A DNA stretch of 64,000 nucleotides from Lachnospiraceae bacterium (GTDB taxonomy: Bacteria; Bacillota; Clostridia; Lachnospirales; Lachnospiraceae), in contig JAFTVH010000016.1 in the NCBI GenBank assembly GCA_017465845.1, positions 1 through 64,000 on the forward strand. Reading direction: 5' to 3'. Both the position numbers and the translations under genes were made by a program. Below are positions 24,251 through 34,369 of this stretch, in pieces. The notes beneath the pieces were generated by a model. The model worked only from the letters and a program-made list of their open reading frames with translations, did not search any database and was not told the DNA's origin. Within the stretch, counting starts at the first letter, position 1. Each line of letters begins with the position of its first letter.

Positions 24251-26605
24251 TTAAAATCCCTCTTCAAATCCCTCGAATTCATCCATTCCGCACTGCTTTA
24301 AAGCGCCCAGGTAAGAGTGGTAATCGATGTCGATAATGTTGGTAAAATAGTGATTTTTATAGCGTTGTCCATTGTATTCCCATTCAATCAGATAGAATGC
24401 TTTTTCTCCATCGGCGATGGGAAGGAAGGCTATTTTCTGTGCAGAATCTGCTGCCATAAGAGAGCTGCCGGACAACACGGTTTTGCTGGTATCAGGTGTG
24501 CCGGACAGCTTCGTTACAGTGTAAGTAACAGTAGCATTTCGGGGCAGATCATTGACTCCTGTCAGGGCAATCTGACCGTTCTCGGGTTCATCAAACATCA
24601 GGCAGACAGGCTCCTGGGAACGCTTGATATAGTGGTAAGCAAGCTTTTTCACATAATAGTAGTCTACGATGGCATCTGAAATCTGAGGCCAGCCGTCTAA
24701 CAGATTCCACCAGATGATACCGGTCCGCTTCCACTTGCCGATGCGGAATTTTTCTATAAAATATTTCTTGGCTTCTGCCTGAGATATCTGGCTCTGACGG
24801 ATAAAATCATTCAGGTTTTCTTCGGCGTTACCAAACAGAGTCACTACCTGATTGTAAGCCAATTTAATGCGATAAGCATAAGGCGCATTCGGTTCGGTTT
24901 CCATGCTGGCCGCATGTACCAGATATTCCTCTGTGGCGATTCCGTCTTCATTGAAAATCTTCTCAGGCTCTCTTAAGAAACGTTCCAGAGACTGCGGTGA
25001 CGGGAAGCCGTGATAACCTGTTTCACTGGCAAAATGACAGAAAGAATTCCTGTAATAATCGCCCTTAAAATAATCCCTGGGACCCCATAAATGGTTCTCC
25101 GGCATTAACCCTGTTCCGCTGTAAACTTTCTCGCTGATGTAAGGAGAACTGGGCAGATAAGGTCTTGCATAATCATGCATTTCCACAGCGCGGCGAAGCA
25201 CATTACGGGTCAGTCTGTTGCGGTTGGGATCACGTTTAAAACCACTCCAGCTGTGTGCCTGATCACATTCGTTATCACCTGCCCAAAGGGCGAGAGAAGC
25301 ATGGTTACGAAGCCGCTTTATCTCATAAATTGCTTCTTCTTCCAAAGCCTTTACAAACCTGTCTTCATCAGGATATACGGAGCAGCCCATGGCAAAATCC
25401 TGCCAAACCATAATGCCGTGCTCGTCACAGTAATCAAAGAATGCTTCCGATTCATATACATTTCCGCCCCAGCAGCGTACCATGTTGCAGCCGATATCGT
25501 TTAACAGAGAAAGTGCCTGCGGCAGACGGTTACTGTCGTTAGAGTGGAAGGCATCCAGCGGAACCCAGTTGGTGCCCAGTACGAAGATTTTCTTGCCGTT
25601 TACTTTGAAACAGAACTCGCCGTTTCCGTCCTTATCCGTACTGTCTGTCAGGTCCAGTTCGACTGTCCGGACGCCTGCTTTTAAGTGGTAAATATCGCAT
25701 TTTTCCCCTTTTTTTAAGAGCGTAACAGTAGTGTCGTAGAGGTTGGGTTCTCCGGCATTTTTAGGCTACCAAAGCTTACAGTTATCAATGGTAAAACCGA
25801 GGGCGTGGGTATTGTGCCAAAGCCTGTCCTCTTTTATAAAGCAGCTTTCACCACAGTGTCCCTCTATTTTTACCGTATAATCTGTGGCAAAGGAACTGCT
25901 TAAGTTCGTGTTAAGATAAACACGTATAGAAGCCTGAATGCCCTTGCCGGACACATTGCTGCCGGTTATGTCACTTCCGGATAATGCAGGGTCTGCAATG
26001 ATTTTATTTGTTACAAAGTAGACTTCTTTAATCTCGTCTGCTTTTCTTTCCAGAAGCTGTACCTCTTTCCAAATCCCTGCGGACACGATTCTGGGCATAA
26101 TATCCCAGCCGAACATGTGCGGAGCCTTGCGGACATAAAGAGAAGGATAGCTGTATTTCTGGGCATTGCAGGCTGCCGGCGAGGTAAACTTGCGGGCTTC
26201 CAGGACAGTAGGCCTGATATGTACAACAACCTCATTTTCTCCCATCTTCCAATCGGCTGTCACATCGCAGGGCAGGTACATATTGTCGGTGGAAGCGCAC
26301 AGATTCCCATTTACATAGATGTCTGCAAAGGTATCGATTCCTACAAAGTGAAGGTATTGATTGGGATTTGTGATCGTCACGACCGTATAATACCAGACGT
26401 GAACATCTTCCAAGCGCTGGGCGTTCAGGGTGTTGGTAGAAAAGTATAAATCTTCGATTTTGCCGGCTTTCATTAAGTCCAGCTCGAAATTTCCCGGTAC
26501 GCTTGCGGGGAGAATTTCAAAGCCCGATGTCTCCACGTCGGCAATGGTACATAAGTGTTTGTGGCTGCATACATCATGGTGTGCATATGCTATTTTCCAA
26601 TCCAT
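24251..26605 (-). pseudogene. GH2 beta-mannosidase-like gene interrupted by one in-frame amber codon
   Basis: One continuous frame of 785 codons starts at the ATG at 26605 (AAGGAGG 6 nt upstream) and ends at TAA just before the ROK gene. It is broken only by TAG at 25766-25768 (codon 280). The upstream part has the jelly-roll domain (VPGNFELDLMKAGKIEDLYF, FGWDIMPRIVSAGIWKEV). After the stop it continues in the same frame with PKNAGEPNLYDTTV, NWVPLDAFHS, MVRCWGG, the acid/base site WAGDNECDQ and the nucleophile site ASETGYHGFP. The stop falls in KLW-stop-PKN where the intact paralogue at 20206 has ELWWPNG, so TGG became TAG. Apart from this codon nothing is damaged, so the mutation is recent, a sequencing error, or read through. 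Confidence 0.85.
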
Positions 26606-26621
26606 AGTGGCCTCCTTGTAT

Positions 26622-26742
26622 TGTGAACAGTTCACACCGCGCCATTGGCAAAGCATTGAAGATGCTTTTGGCTGCAGCCTGCGGTAAAAGCAAACGACGT
26701 TGACGTGTGAACTATAATATCTGTATCACTGTAATTATACAA
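26622..26742 (-). promoter_or_regulatory. Promoter of the GH2-ROK-SIS operon inside a hairpin repeat
   Basis: On the minus strand TTGTAT (26742-26737), a 17-nt spacer and TATTAT (26719-26714). Between promoter and gene lies a repeat, 26622-26713. It has GTGAAC-A-GTTCAC at one end and GTGTGAAC at the other. The inner CGCGCCATTGGCAAAGC differs at one base from the same stretch in the repeat at 5751-5912. The operon leader therefore carries this hairpin element. Confidence 0.65.
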
Positions 26743-26960
26743 GTCAGAAGAAGGTTTTGTATATTTTAATAATATGGGGTATAATTAAGAAAATCAACGA
26801 TTTGAGGAGAAGGAAAAACCAACTTGCTAATTAATATCCTCTGTGTTAAACTGAAAGAAATAAAGCACTTCAAAAATGAGAGACTAGCAAAATTCAATAG
26901 AGTTGAATACGCGGATTGCGAATATCCGCTTGATGAAGAATTGGGAAGGAGTTTGTGTAA

Positions 26961-28628
26961 ATGGGTGTATATCTGAACAGTAAGAAGCCGCATATGATTT
27001 ATAAAGATGTGGCTCACTCCACATATTTTGTTGATAAAACTGCAATGTTGGAAGAACTGATTCCTCTGGTTGAGGCAGATGAGCAGATTGCAGTGCAGAG
27101 CAGCGAAGGTGTTGGCAAAGATAATAAATATATCTGTATTACACGTCCTCGCCGTTTCGGAAAAACAGTAATGGCCAGTATGATTGCGTCCTTTTTTGGG
27201 AAAGGGAGAGACAGTCGTAAGCTTTTTGAAAAGTTGAAGATTGGCAGCAATGAGCGCTTTGAAAGTCACTTGAATCAACATAATGTGATATATATTGCGT
27301 TTAATGAGATACCTGATGGGTGTAAAACTTATGCTCAGTACATTGCAAGGATAAAGCAGAGGATTCTGAACGATCTGCAAAAGGCTTTTCCGGAGGCAGA
27401 TATCGATTCGGATACGGCTGTGTGGGACGCATTTAACAATATTTATGAGTGGGAAGAAGATGTACAATTTATTTTTGTACTGGATGAATGGGATTATATT
27501 TTTCACAGGAAATATGTGACAGAGGATGATAAAGTAGCCTACGTTGAGTTTTTGAGTAGTCTGTTAAAGGATCAGCCTTACGTAGAGCTTGCGTATATGA
27601 CAGGGATTCTTCCAATCGCAAAATACTCAAGTGGCTCAGAACTGAACATGTTCTGTGAGTACACTATGGTATCGGAAGAGAAATATAGCGAATATTTCGG
27701 TTTTACAGAATCTGAAGTTGATAAGATATTTGCCAAGTATCAGGCGTTGACCCAAGATCAGGAAGTGACACGTGAGGGATTGAGAGAGTGGTACGATGGA
27801 TATCATACGAGTTCAGGTGAACGAGTATACAATCCGCGCTCTGTAACATTTTCTCTCGTTAATAATAATCTGGGCAACTATTGGACCAGTGCCGGACCTT
27901 ATGATGAGATATTCTATTATATTGAGCATAATGTAGATGCGGTGCGTGATGATCTGGCGTTGATGATTTCGGGAATAGCGGTTCCGGCAAAGGTTCGTGA
28001 ATATGCAGCTACGTCTATGAACCTTACGACGCGGGATGAAATTTTTTCTGCAATGGTGGTTTATGGCTTTTTGAGTTGTGAGAATGGCTATGTTTCTATT
28101 CCTAACAGGGAATTGATGGATAAGTTTTCCGATATGCTGCAGAAGGAACAGTCCCTTGGATATATCTATCGTTTGGCAAGGGAATCTGAGAAGATGCTGA
28201 AGGCTACTTGGGCAAATGATACAGATGTTATGACGAAGATACTGGAGTATGCACATAATACAGAGACTCCGTTACTGAGTTACAGCAATGAAGCTGATTT
28301 GACAGCTGTTGTGAATCTGGTTTATTTTGCTGCAAGAGATTGCTATTGCGTGGAACGGCAGGATAAAGCCGGTGTAGGTTATGTTGATTTTATTTTTTAT
28401 CCGGAACCGGATACATCTGTGGATTGCATGATTCTGGAATTGAAGGTAAATCATACCGCAGAAGAAGCGATTCAGCAGATTAAAGATAGACAGTACGCCC
28501 TTAAGTTTGAGCCAAAGCTTGGTGAAGAACGCAGGTATACAGGAAAAATTCTTGCTGTGGGGATTGCTTATGATAAAGAAAGCAAGAAGCATAGCTGTAA
28601 GATTGAAGTGTTGCGTGAGAGGTTATAG
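26961..28628 (+). CDS. AAA-ATPase-like protein with PD-(D/E)XK nuclease domain
   Basis: A full-length 555-residue member of the AAA-ATPase_like plus PDDEXK_9 family. Walker A is TRPRRFGKT (residues 61-69), Walker B is FIFVLDEWD, and YMTGILPIAKYS and REWYDGYHT are family motifs. The C-terminal nuclease-like core reads YVDFIFYPEPD, then MILELKVN, giving the D and E-x-K residues. A short insert (SSEGVGKDNKY) stands before Walker A. AAGGAG is 9 nt upstream of the ATG. It is monocistronic, or leads into the AraC-type gene 8 bp later. The substrate is unknown. Paralogues lie at 8084 and 57362. Confidence 0.88.
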   Translation: MGVYLNSKKPHMIYKDVAHSTYFVDKTAMLEELIPLVEADEQIAVQSSEGVGKDNKYICITRPRRFGKTVMASMIASFFGKGRDSRKLFEKLKIGSNERFESHLNQHNVIYIAFNEIPDGCKTYAQYIARIKQRILNDLQKAFPEADIDSDTAVWDAFNNIYEWEEDVQFIFVLDEWDYIFHRKYVTEDDKVAYVEFLSSLLKDQPYVELAYMTGILPIAKYSSGSELNMFCEYTMVSEEKYSEYFGFTESEVDKIFAKYQALTQDQEVTREGLREWYDGYHTSSGERVYNPRSVTFSLVNNNLGNYWTSAGPYDEIFYYIEHNVDAVRDDLALMISGIAVPAKVREYAATSMNLTTRDEIFSAMVVYGFLSCENGYVSIPNRELMDKFSDMLQKEQSLGYIYRLARESEKMLKATWANDTDVMTKILEYAHNTETPLLSYSNEADLTAVVNLVYFAARDCYCVERQDKAGVGYVDFIFYPEPDTSVDCMILELKVNHTAEEAIQQIKDRQYALKFEPKLGEERRYTGKILAVGIAYDKESKKHSCKIEVLRERL

Positions 28629-28636
28629 TTAGGACT

Positions 28637-29452
28637 TTGATACAAAAACAGATGAAATATGAATTGGATGTTACCGATGAATACGGTTTTATTCTGTATG
28701 AACGCTTTATTTCAGCAGGAACAAAATTTCCCATGCACTGGCACGAGTTCCTGGAATTTGAAATCATCGTTTCCGGCAGTGCAGAGCATATTTATAACGG
28801 AAACAGGTACACCGTTGAGGCAGGAGATGCCTATATGATGTGTTACTATGATTTTCACAGCCTGACTGCATTGACAGATGTGAAACTTTACAGTATTCAT
28901 TTTAATAAAAGTCTGTTGGATCAGGAGATGACGCAGTTCCTTGATTATAATAAATTTCATTGCCGTTTTCCTGAGGAAGAGGCAGGAAGGATCATACAGA
29001 GAATAAAGGAACTGACAGAGGAAACAGACAGAAAGCTTCCTTTCCACAATCTGATTATTAAAAATATCATAACGGAAATCGTGATTGCCATGATAAGAAA
29101 ATCATCAGCTGATAAGATGCATGTCGCACCGCTGCCGATTCAGCGGGCCATTGCTTATATGAATGAGCATTTTCTGGAAAAGATAACTCTGGAGGAACTG
29201 GCTGAGCAGTTATCCTTTTCCACCAATTATCTGGGGCAGCTGTTCAAAAATCAGATTGGATGTACTTTTAATGAATATCTGAATACTTTGCGGTTGAAAT
29301 ATGCCAGCAGTCTATTGGCGGCATCGGATATGCCGGTGAAAGAAGTGGCTTATATTTCGGGCTACAGTTCCGTGGAGTATTTTATGTATGTGTTTCGAAA
29401 GAAAATGGGGATGACGCCCGGTGAATATCGCAGGCAGGGGGAAAGCGTTTAA
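28637..29452 (+). CDS. AraC-family transcriptional regulator
   Basis: A 271-residue regulator with an N-terminal cupin (KFPMHWHEFLEFEIIVSGSA, VEAGDAYMMCYYDFH) and a C-terminal DNA-binding domain (ITLEELAEQLSFSTNYLGQL, MPVKEVAYISGYSSVEYFMY, KMGMTPGEYRRQ). The likely start is TTG at 28637 with AGGA just upstream; ATG at 28652 lacks a site. It begins 8 bp after the AAA-ATPase gene and precedes the fatty-acid operon. No obvious sugar gene target lies beside it. Confidence 0.85.
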   Translation: MIQKQMKYELDVTDEYGFILYERFISAGTKFPMHWHEFLEFEIIVSGSAEHIYNGNRYTVEAGDAYMMCYYDFHSLTALTDVKLYSIHFNKSLLDQEMTQFLDYNKFHCRFPEEEAGRIIQRIKELTEETDRKLPFHNLIIKNIITEIVIAMIRKSSADKMHVAPLPIQRAIAYMNEHFLEKITLEELAEQLSFSTNYLGQLFKNQIGCTFNEYLNTLRLKYASSLLAASDMPVKEVAYISGYSSVEYFMYVFRKKMGMTPGEYRRQGESV

Positions 29453-29538
29453 TACTACTGGTTATAATCAGCCGTGAAACAATATTTTTGAGATTGACGA
29501 GCACTATGCTGCCTTTTCCTGCACCTGCTAAAAATGTA

Positions 29539-29615
29539 TTGACATTATCTGGAATATAAGTTATAGTACACATTAGTAGTTTGATAATCAAAATATTTGA
29601 AAAACAAAATATTTT
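29539..29615 (+). promoter_or_regulatory. Fatty-acid operon promoter with FabT-like operator
   Basis: TTGACA (29539-29544), a 17-nt spacer and TATAGT (29562-29567). Just downstream, AGTTTGATAATCAAAAT (29578-29594) contains the perfect dyad TTTGAT-A-ATCAAA, which matches the FabT box of Gram-positive fab operons. A second, looser dyad AAAATATTT/AAATATTTT spans 29590-29615. The sites overlap the expected transcription start, a repressor position. The operon's last gene is a FabT-like MarR regulator. Confidence 0.8.
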
Positions 29616-29639
29616 ATAAGTAAGAAAGGAAATGAAATC

Positions 29640-29873
29640 ATGTTAGAGAGAATTAAAGAGATTATTGAAGAGCAGTTAGGATTAGACAATTTAGTAGTTA
29701 CAGAAGAGACCAGTTTTAAAGATGACCTGGATGTAGATTCCCTGGATCTGTTTGAGCTGGTAATGGCTCTGGAAGAAGAGTATGGCGTACAGATTCCTTC
29801 TGAGGAAGTAGAAAATCTGACTACAGTTGGCGCAGTAATTAACTATCTGCAGGATAAAGGTGTGAACGTTTAA
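29640..29873 (+). CDS. acpP: Acyl carrier protein
   Basis: A 77-residue acidic protein that carries growing acyl chains on phosphopantetheine. [19 protein letters not shown] contains the modified Ser34. Length and charge are standard. AGAAAGGAAA precedes the ATG. It is the first gene of the fab operon, and its TAA overlaps the fabK start by one base (TAATG). Confidence 0.97.
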   Translation: MLERIKEIIEEQLGLDNLVVTEETSFKDDLDVDSLDLFELVMALEEEYGVQIPSEEVENLTTVGAVINYLQDKGVNV

Positions 29874-30796
29874 TGAAAACGAGAATTACGGAAATTTTAG
29901 GAACAGAGTATCCTATTATACAGGGCGGTATGGCCTGGGTGGCAGAGCATCATCTGGCTGCTGCAGTGTCTAACGCCGGCGGCTTAGGACTGATCGGTGC
30001 AGCTTCTGCACCGGCTGAGGTCGTTCGCGAAGAGATTCGTCGCTGTAAGGAACTGACCGATAAGCCTTTTGGTGTCAACATCATGCTGCTAAATCCCAAT
30101 GCGGATGATGTGGCTAAGATCGTTGTGGAAGAAGGCGTGAAGGTAGTTACCACAGGTGCAGGCAATCCCGTGAAATATATGGAGCAGTGGAAGCAGGCAG
30201 GAGTTAAGGTGATTCCTGTTGTTGCAAGCGTTGCCATGGCGAAGATGATGGAGCGTGCCGGAGCAGATGCAGTCGTAGCAGAGGGCATGGAAAGCGGCGG
30301 TCATATCGGCTCTACCACAACGATGGCGCTGGTACCCCAGGTAGTAGATGCAGTGTCCATTCCGGTCATTGCAGCAGGCGGTATCGGAGACGGAAGAGGC
30401 TTTGCGGCAGCTTTCATGTTGGGTGCGGAAGGTGTACAGGTCGGTACCCGATTCGTGGTAGCCAAAGAGTCTATTGTACATGACAATTATAAGCAGCAGA
30501 TTGTGAAAGCCAAAGATATTGATTCTACAGTAACCGGTTTATCTACCGGTCATCCGGTTCGTTGCTTGCGCAATAAGATGACAAGGGAATACCTTCGTCT
30601 GGAAAAAGAAGGCGCTGATTTCATGGAACTGGAGAAACTGACCCTTGGTTCCTTAAGAAAAGCAGTCATAGAAGGCGATGTAACTGACGGAACGCTGATG
30701 GCAGGTCAGATTGCAGGTTTGATCAAGAATGTAGAGTCCTGTGAAGAGATCATTCAGGATATCGTGGGGCAGGGCAGGAAACTGCTTCAAAGATAA
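29873..30796 (+). CDS. fabK: Enoyl-ACP reductase II (FMN)
   Basis: A 307-residue flavin-dependent enoyl-ACP reductase that performs the last reduction of the elongation cycle, in place of FabI. The FMN barrel motifs are IIQGGMAWVAEHHLAAAVSN, then GGLGLIGAASAP, GVNIMLLNPNADD, VVAEGMESGGHIG and PVIAAGGIGDGRG with VQVGTRFVVAKES. It overlaps acpP by one base, so the two are translationally coupled. No fabI is visible in the window. Confidence 0.95.
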   Translation: MKTRITEILGTEYPIIQGGMAWVAEHHLAAAVSNAGGLGLIGAASAPAEVVREEIRRCKELTDKPFGVNIMLLNPNADDVAKIVVEEGVKVVTTGAGNPVKYMEQWKQAGVKVIPVVASVAMAKMMERAGADAVVAEGMESGGHIGSTTTMALVPQVVDAVSIPVIAAGGIGDGRGFAAAFMLGAEGVQVGTRFVVAKESIVHDNYKQQIVKAKDIDSTVTGLSTGHPVRCLRNKMTREYLRLEKEGADFMELEKLTLGSLRKAVIEGDVTDGTLMAGQIAGLIKNVESCEEIIQDIVGQGRKLLQR

Positions 30797-30807
30797 GGAG
30801 ATACACG

Positions 30808-31776
30808 ATGAGCAAGACAGCATTTGTTTTCCCGGGACAGGGTGCCCAGTATGTGGGTATGGGAAAGGATTTCTATGATGCTTTCCCCCAGGCAAAAGAG
30901 ATATTTGACCTGGCAGGAGAAGTTACCGGTCTTGATATGAATAAGCTGGTGTTCGAGGAGAATGAACAGCTGAATGTGACAGAATATACCCAGATTGCAA
31001 TGCTGGCAACAGAAGTCGCTATCTGGAAGGTGTTAGATGCCAAGGGCATCAAGGCTGATGTGTGTGCGGGCTTAAGCCTGGGAGAGTATGGTGCACTGGC
31101 TGTCAGCGGCGTTATGGAACCGGCGGATCTGTTCCGTGTCATTCGTAAGCGCGGTATTTATATGCAGGAAGCTTATCCCACAGGTGGTGCCATGACTGCG
31201 GTGCTGGGGTTGGAACCCTCTGTGATAGAAGAGGTGTGCAGCCAGACAGAAGGAATCGTTTCCATAGCAAATTATAACTGTCCGGGACAGATCGTGATTA
31301 CGGGTGAAGAAGGTGCAGTGAATAAGGCTGCTGCAGCACTTGCTGAAAAAGGTGCAAGACGCTGTGTTCCGCTTAAAGTCAGCGGACCGTTCCACTCTGC
31401 TCTGTTAAAAGAAGCAGGCGCAAAGCTGCGTGTAGAACTTGATGCAACTGAACTTCATGCACCAACCATTCCTTATTTGACCAATGTGACCGCAGATTAT
31501 GTGGGCAGCGTGGCAGCAGGCTTTGAAGAGAATTCTGCAAAAGGCGGTTCTCAGGAAAATGTAATAAGAGATTTATTGGAACAGCAGGTTTCCAGTCCGG
31601 TTCGTTTCTGGCAAAGTGTAGAACGGATGATTGCAGACGGTGTGGATACTTTTGTAGAAATCGGTCCCGGAAAGACGCTGAGTGCATTTATTCGTAAGAT
31701 CAGCAGGGATGTCAAAGTACTGAATGTAGAAAAAATGGCTGATTTGGACCGTGTAGTGGAGGAATTATCATGTTGA
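30808..31776 (+). CDS. fabD: Malonyl-CoA:ACP transacylase
   Basis: A 322-residue transacylase that loads malonyl groups onto [23 protein letters not shown] is the N-terminal signature. The nucleophile Ser90 is in [12 protein letters not shown] and His196 in [11 protein letters not shown] 15-residue insert ([15 protein letters not shown]) makes it slightly longer than the usual 310. AAGGAGATACACG precedes the ATG. It overlaps fabG by 7 bp. Confidence 0.96.
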   Translation: MSKTAFVFPGQGAQYVGMGKDFYDAFPQAKEIFDLAGEVTGLDMNKLVFEENEQLNVTEYTQIAMLATEVAIWKVLDAKGIKADVCAGLSLGEYGALAVSGVMEPADLFRVIRKRGIYMQEAYPTGGAMTAVLGLEPSVIEEVCSQTEGIVSIANYNCPGQIVITGEEGAVNKAAAALAEKGARRCVPLKVSGPFHSALLKEAGAKLRVELDATELHAPTIPYLTNVTADYVGSVAAGFEENSAKGGSQENVIRDLLEQQVSSPVRFWQSVERMIADGVDTFVEIGPGKTLSAFIRKISRDVKVLNVEKMADLDRVVEELSC

Positions 31777-32510
31777 CAGGCAAAGTAGCGCTGGTGACGG
31801 GCGCAGGTAGAGGAATTGGAAGAGAAATTGCGCTGACGCTGGCACGAAACGGTGCGACTGTCATCGTGAACTATAATGGCTCAAAAGAACGGGCTGAAGA
31901 AGTGGTTGAAAGTATCAAGGAACAGGGCGGCAATGCTGAGGCGGTGCAATGTAACGTGGCTGATTTTGAAGCAAGCGCTCAGATGGTGAAAGATGTCCTT
32001 GGAAAATACGGAAAAGTAGATATCCTTGTAAACAATGCAGGGATTACCCGTGATAACCTGATCATGCGCATGTCCGAGCAGGACTATGATGCTGTTCTGG
32101 ATACCAATTTAAAGGGTGCCTTTAATATGATCCGCCATTTGTCCAAAGCCTTCTTAAAGCAGAGATATGGTAAGATTATTAACATTTCTTCTGTCAGCGG
32201 TGTTATGGGTAATGCAGGTCAGAGCAACTATTCAGCTTCCAAGGCTGGTCTGATCGGTCTGACCAAAAGTGTGGCAAGGGAACTTGCCAGCCGTAATGTG
32301 TGTGTCAATGCCGTAGCACCGGGCTTTATTGAGACTGAAATGACAGATGTATTGTCCGATAACGTAAAAGACAATTTGAAAAATATGATTCCGCTTGGAA
32401 AACTGGGCTCAGCTCAGGATGTAGCGAATCTGGTACTTTTTCTGGCAGGAAATAATGCGGATTACATTACCGGTCAGGTCATCCACGTGGACGGCGGCAT
32501 GGTGATGTAA
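31770..32510 (+). CDS. fabG: 3-oxoacyl-ACP reductase
   Basis: A 246-residue NADPH-dependent short-chain dehydrogenase. [19 protein letters not shown] is the cofactor motif and NNAG (about 88-91) is present. The catalytic residues Ser141, Tyr154 and Lys158 lie in [20 protein letters not shown] plus K. DGGMVM ends the protein as usual. It overlaps fabD by 7 bp and is followed by a 118-bp gap containing a long hairpin repeat. Confidence 0.96.
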   Translation: MLTGKVALVTGAGRGIGREIALTLARNGATVIVNYNGSKERAEEVVESIKEQGGNAEAVQCNVADFEASAQMVKDVLGKYGKVDILVNNAGITRDNLIMRMSEQDYDAVLDTNLKGAFNMIRHLSKAFLKQRYGKIINISSVSGVMGNAGQSNYSASKAGLIGLTKSVARELASRNVCVNAVAPGFIETEMTDVLSDNVKDNLKNMIPLGKLGSAQDVANLVLFLAGNNADYITGQVIHVDGGMVM

Positions 32511-32522
32511 CGAAAATGAAAG

Positions 32523-32608
32523 GTAACAGTTTAGTACAACCCCGTGTGTAAGCACAAAATCATGCAAGCATGATTTTGTGCTTACACACGGGTCGTCTGA
32601 ACTGTTAC
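32523..32608. repeat. Hairpin repeat between fabG and fabF
   Basis: The outer ends GTAACAGTTTAG (32523-32534) and CTGAACTGTTAC (32597-32608) are inverted. The core is a perfect 25-bp stem with a 2-nt loop: 32541-32565 (CCCGTGTGTAAGCACAAAAT plus CATGC) against 32568-32592. The ACAAAATCATGC part and the outer ends are shared with the repeat at 5751-5912. No T-run follows, so it is a processing or stabilising hairpin or a mobile repeat, not a terminator. Confidence 0.85.
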
Positions 32609-32628
32609 GATAAAAGAAAGGTAAGAGC

Positions 32629-33861
32629 ATGAAAAGACGAGTTGTTGTAACAGGTTTGGGTGCAATTACCCCTATCGGGAACAATGTAGAAGAATTCTGG
32701 AAGGGCATTAAGGAAGAAAAAATCGGTTTCGCCCCAATCACATATTTTGATACTACTGACTATCGTTGCAAATTAGCTGCAGAAGTAAAAGACTTTGATC
32801 CGGCGCAGTATATGGATAAAAAGGCAGCCCGCAGAATGGAGCAGTTCTGTCAGTTTGCAGTTGCGGCAGCAGGAGAAGCCATAAAGGATGCAGGTCTTGA
32901 TATGGAGGCAGAAGATCCTTACATGGTAGGCTGTAATGTAGGAAGCGGAATCGGAAGCCTCCAGGCAATGGAACGAGAATATGACAGATTAAAAGACAAG
33001 GGACCCGGCAGGGTTGCTCCCATGCTGGTACCTTTAATGATCTCCAATATGGCAGCCGGTAATGTCAGTATTGCATATGGCTTGAAGGGAAAGAGCCTCA
33101 ATGTGGTAACTGCCTGTGCTACCGGAACTCATTCTATCGGAGAAGCTTATCGCACGATTCAGTACGGAGATGCAGATGTGATGATAGCAGGCGGTACCGA
33201 AAGTTCTGTTTGTCCTATCGGTATTGCAGGATTTTCTGCGCTGACAGCGCTTTCTTTCAGTGAAGATCCCGAACGTGCTTCCATTCCCTTTGACAAAGAC
33301 AGAAACGGATTTGTTATGGGAGAAGGTGCCGGTGTTGTGGTACTGGAAGAATTGGAGCATGCTTTGAAGAGAGGCGCTAAAATTTATGCGGAAGTTGTGG
33401 GATATGGCTGTTCTTCTGACGCTTATCATATCACTTCGCCAGCAGAGGACGGATCAGGAGCAGCCAGGGCTATGCAGAATGCCATGGCAGATGGTGGCGT
33501 AAAGCCGGAAGAAATTACTTATATTAATGCTCACGGAACCAGTACGCATCATAATGATCTGTTCGAGACTAAGGCTATCAAGCTGGCTTTTGGAGAGCAT
33601 GCGTATAAGCTTCGCATCAATTCTACCAAGTCCATGGTGGGACATTTGCTGGGAGCAGCAGGTGCAGTAGAATTTGTGACCTGTGTGAAAGAAATTGAAG
33701 AAGGCTTTATTCACAGGACTGTGGGCTATCAGGAATCGGAAGAAGAGATGGATCTGGATTATTGTAAAACAAGTCGCGAGGAGGCTGTGCCTTATGCACT
33801 CAGCAATTCTCTTGGCTTTGGAGGACATAACGCAAGTATTCTGCTGAAAAAATATGAGTAG
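32629..33861 (+). CDS. fabF: Beta-ketoacyl-ACP synthase II
   Basis: A 410-residue condensing enzyme that elongates acyl-ACP with malonyl-ACP. The nucleophile Cys163 is in TACATGTHSIG, and the catalytic histidines are His302 (INAHGTSTHHND) and His339 (STKSMVGHLLGAAG). AAAGGTAAGAGC precedes the ATG. In related operons accB follows fabF; here a hairpin and then fabZ follow. Confidence 0.96.
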   Translation: MKRRVVVTGLGAITPIGNNVEEFWKGIKEEKIGFAPITYFDTTDYRCKLAAEVKDFDPAQYMDKKAARRMEQFCQFAVAAAGEAIKDAGLDMEAEDPYMVGCNVGSGIGSLQAMEREYDRLKDKGPGRVAPMLVPLMISNMAAGNVSIAYGLKGKSLNVVTACATGTHSIGEAYRTIQYGDADVMIAGGTESSVCPIGIAGFSALTALSFSEDPERASIPFDKDRNGFVMGEGAGVVVLEELEHALKRGAKIYAEVVGYGCSSDAYHITSPAEDGSGAARAMQNAMADGGVKPEEITYINAHGTSTHHNDLFETKAIKLAFGEHAYKLRINSTKSMVGHLLGAAGAVEFVTCVKEIEEGFIHRTVGYQESEEEMDLDYCKTSREEAVPYALSNSLGFGGHNASILLKKYE

Positions 33862-33878
33862 TAAATTTTTGATTGGCA

Positions 33879-33912
33879 GCTTAAACAGGCATGCTTGCAT
33901 GCCTGTTTAAGC
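33879..33912. repeat. Perfect hairpin between fabF and fabZ
   Basis: GCTTAAACAGGCATGC (33879-33894) and its exact complement (33897-33912) form a 16-bp stem with a TT loop. The fabZ ribosome site GGAGG begins 4 nt later. No T-run follows. It occupies the place where accB normally lies. Confidence 0.85.
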
Positions 33913-33925
33913 CTGGAGGAAAAAG

Positions 33926-34357
33926 ATGGCGATTTATACAGCGCAGGAAATTATGAAAATCATACCCCACAGGCACCCTTTTATGCTGATTGACACCATT
34001 GAAGAATTGGAACCGGGCGTAAGGGCTGTGGGTAAAAAGTGTGTCAGTTTCAACGAGCCTTATTTTGCAGGGCATTTTCCGGGCAATCCGGTAATGCCGG
34101 GCGTGCTGATTATAGAAGCACTGGCTCAGGTGGGGGCAGTGGCAATTCTGGGACTTCCTGAAAATCAGGGCAAAACAGCCTATTTTGCGGGAATTGACAA
34201 GGCGAAATTTAAGCAAAAGGTATGTCCGGGAGACGTGTTGCTGCTGGAGACTAAAATCGTTAAGGTGAAAGGCCCTATCGGTATAGGAGAAGCCGTAGCC
34301 ACTGTAAATGGCAAAGTGGCTGCAAAGGCAGAGTTGACATTTGCAATTGGAGAATAA
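33926..34357 (+). CDS. fabZ: 3-hydroxyacyl-ACP dehydratase
   Basis: A 143-residue hot-dog-fold dehydratase. [14 protein letters not shown] and the active-site stretch [20 protein letters not shown] place His50 and Glu64. Length is normal for FabZ, and there is no sign of FabA isomerase features. GGAGG is 8 nt before the ATG. It is 12 bp upstream of accDA. Confidence 0.96.
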   Translation: MAIYTAQEIMKIIPHRHPFMLIDTIEELEPGVRAVGKKCVSFNEPYFAGHFPGNPVMPGVLIIEALAQVGAVAILGLPENQGKTAYFAGIDKAKFKQKVCPGDVLLLETKIVKVKGPIGIGEAVATVNGKVAAKAELTFAIGE

Positions 34358-34369
34358 GAGGTAATTTGA

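Noticed and set aside
26824..26976. TTG-started 50-residue frame ahead of the AAA-ATPase gene
   Set aside because: An AGGAGAAGGA site is present, but the start is weak, the protein matches nothing I know, and it overlaps the next gene's start.
32523..32608. Transcription terminator inside the fab operon
   Set aside because: The 25-bp stem has no T-run, and fabF just downstream has no promoter of its own, so the transcript must pass through.
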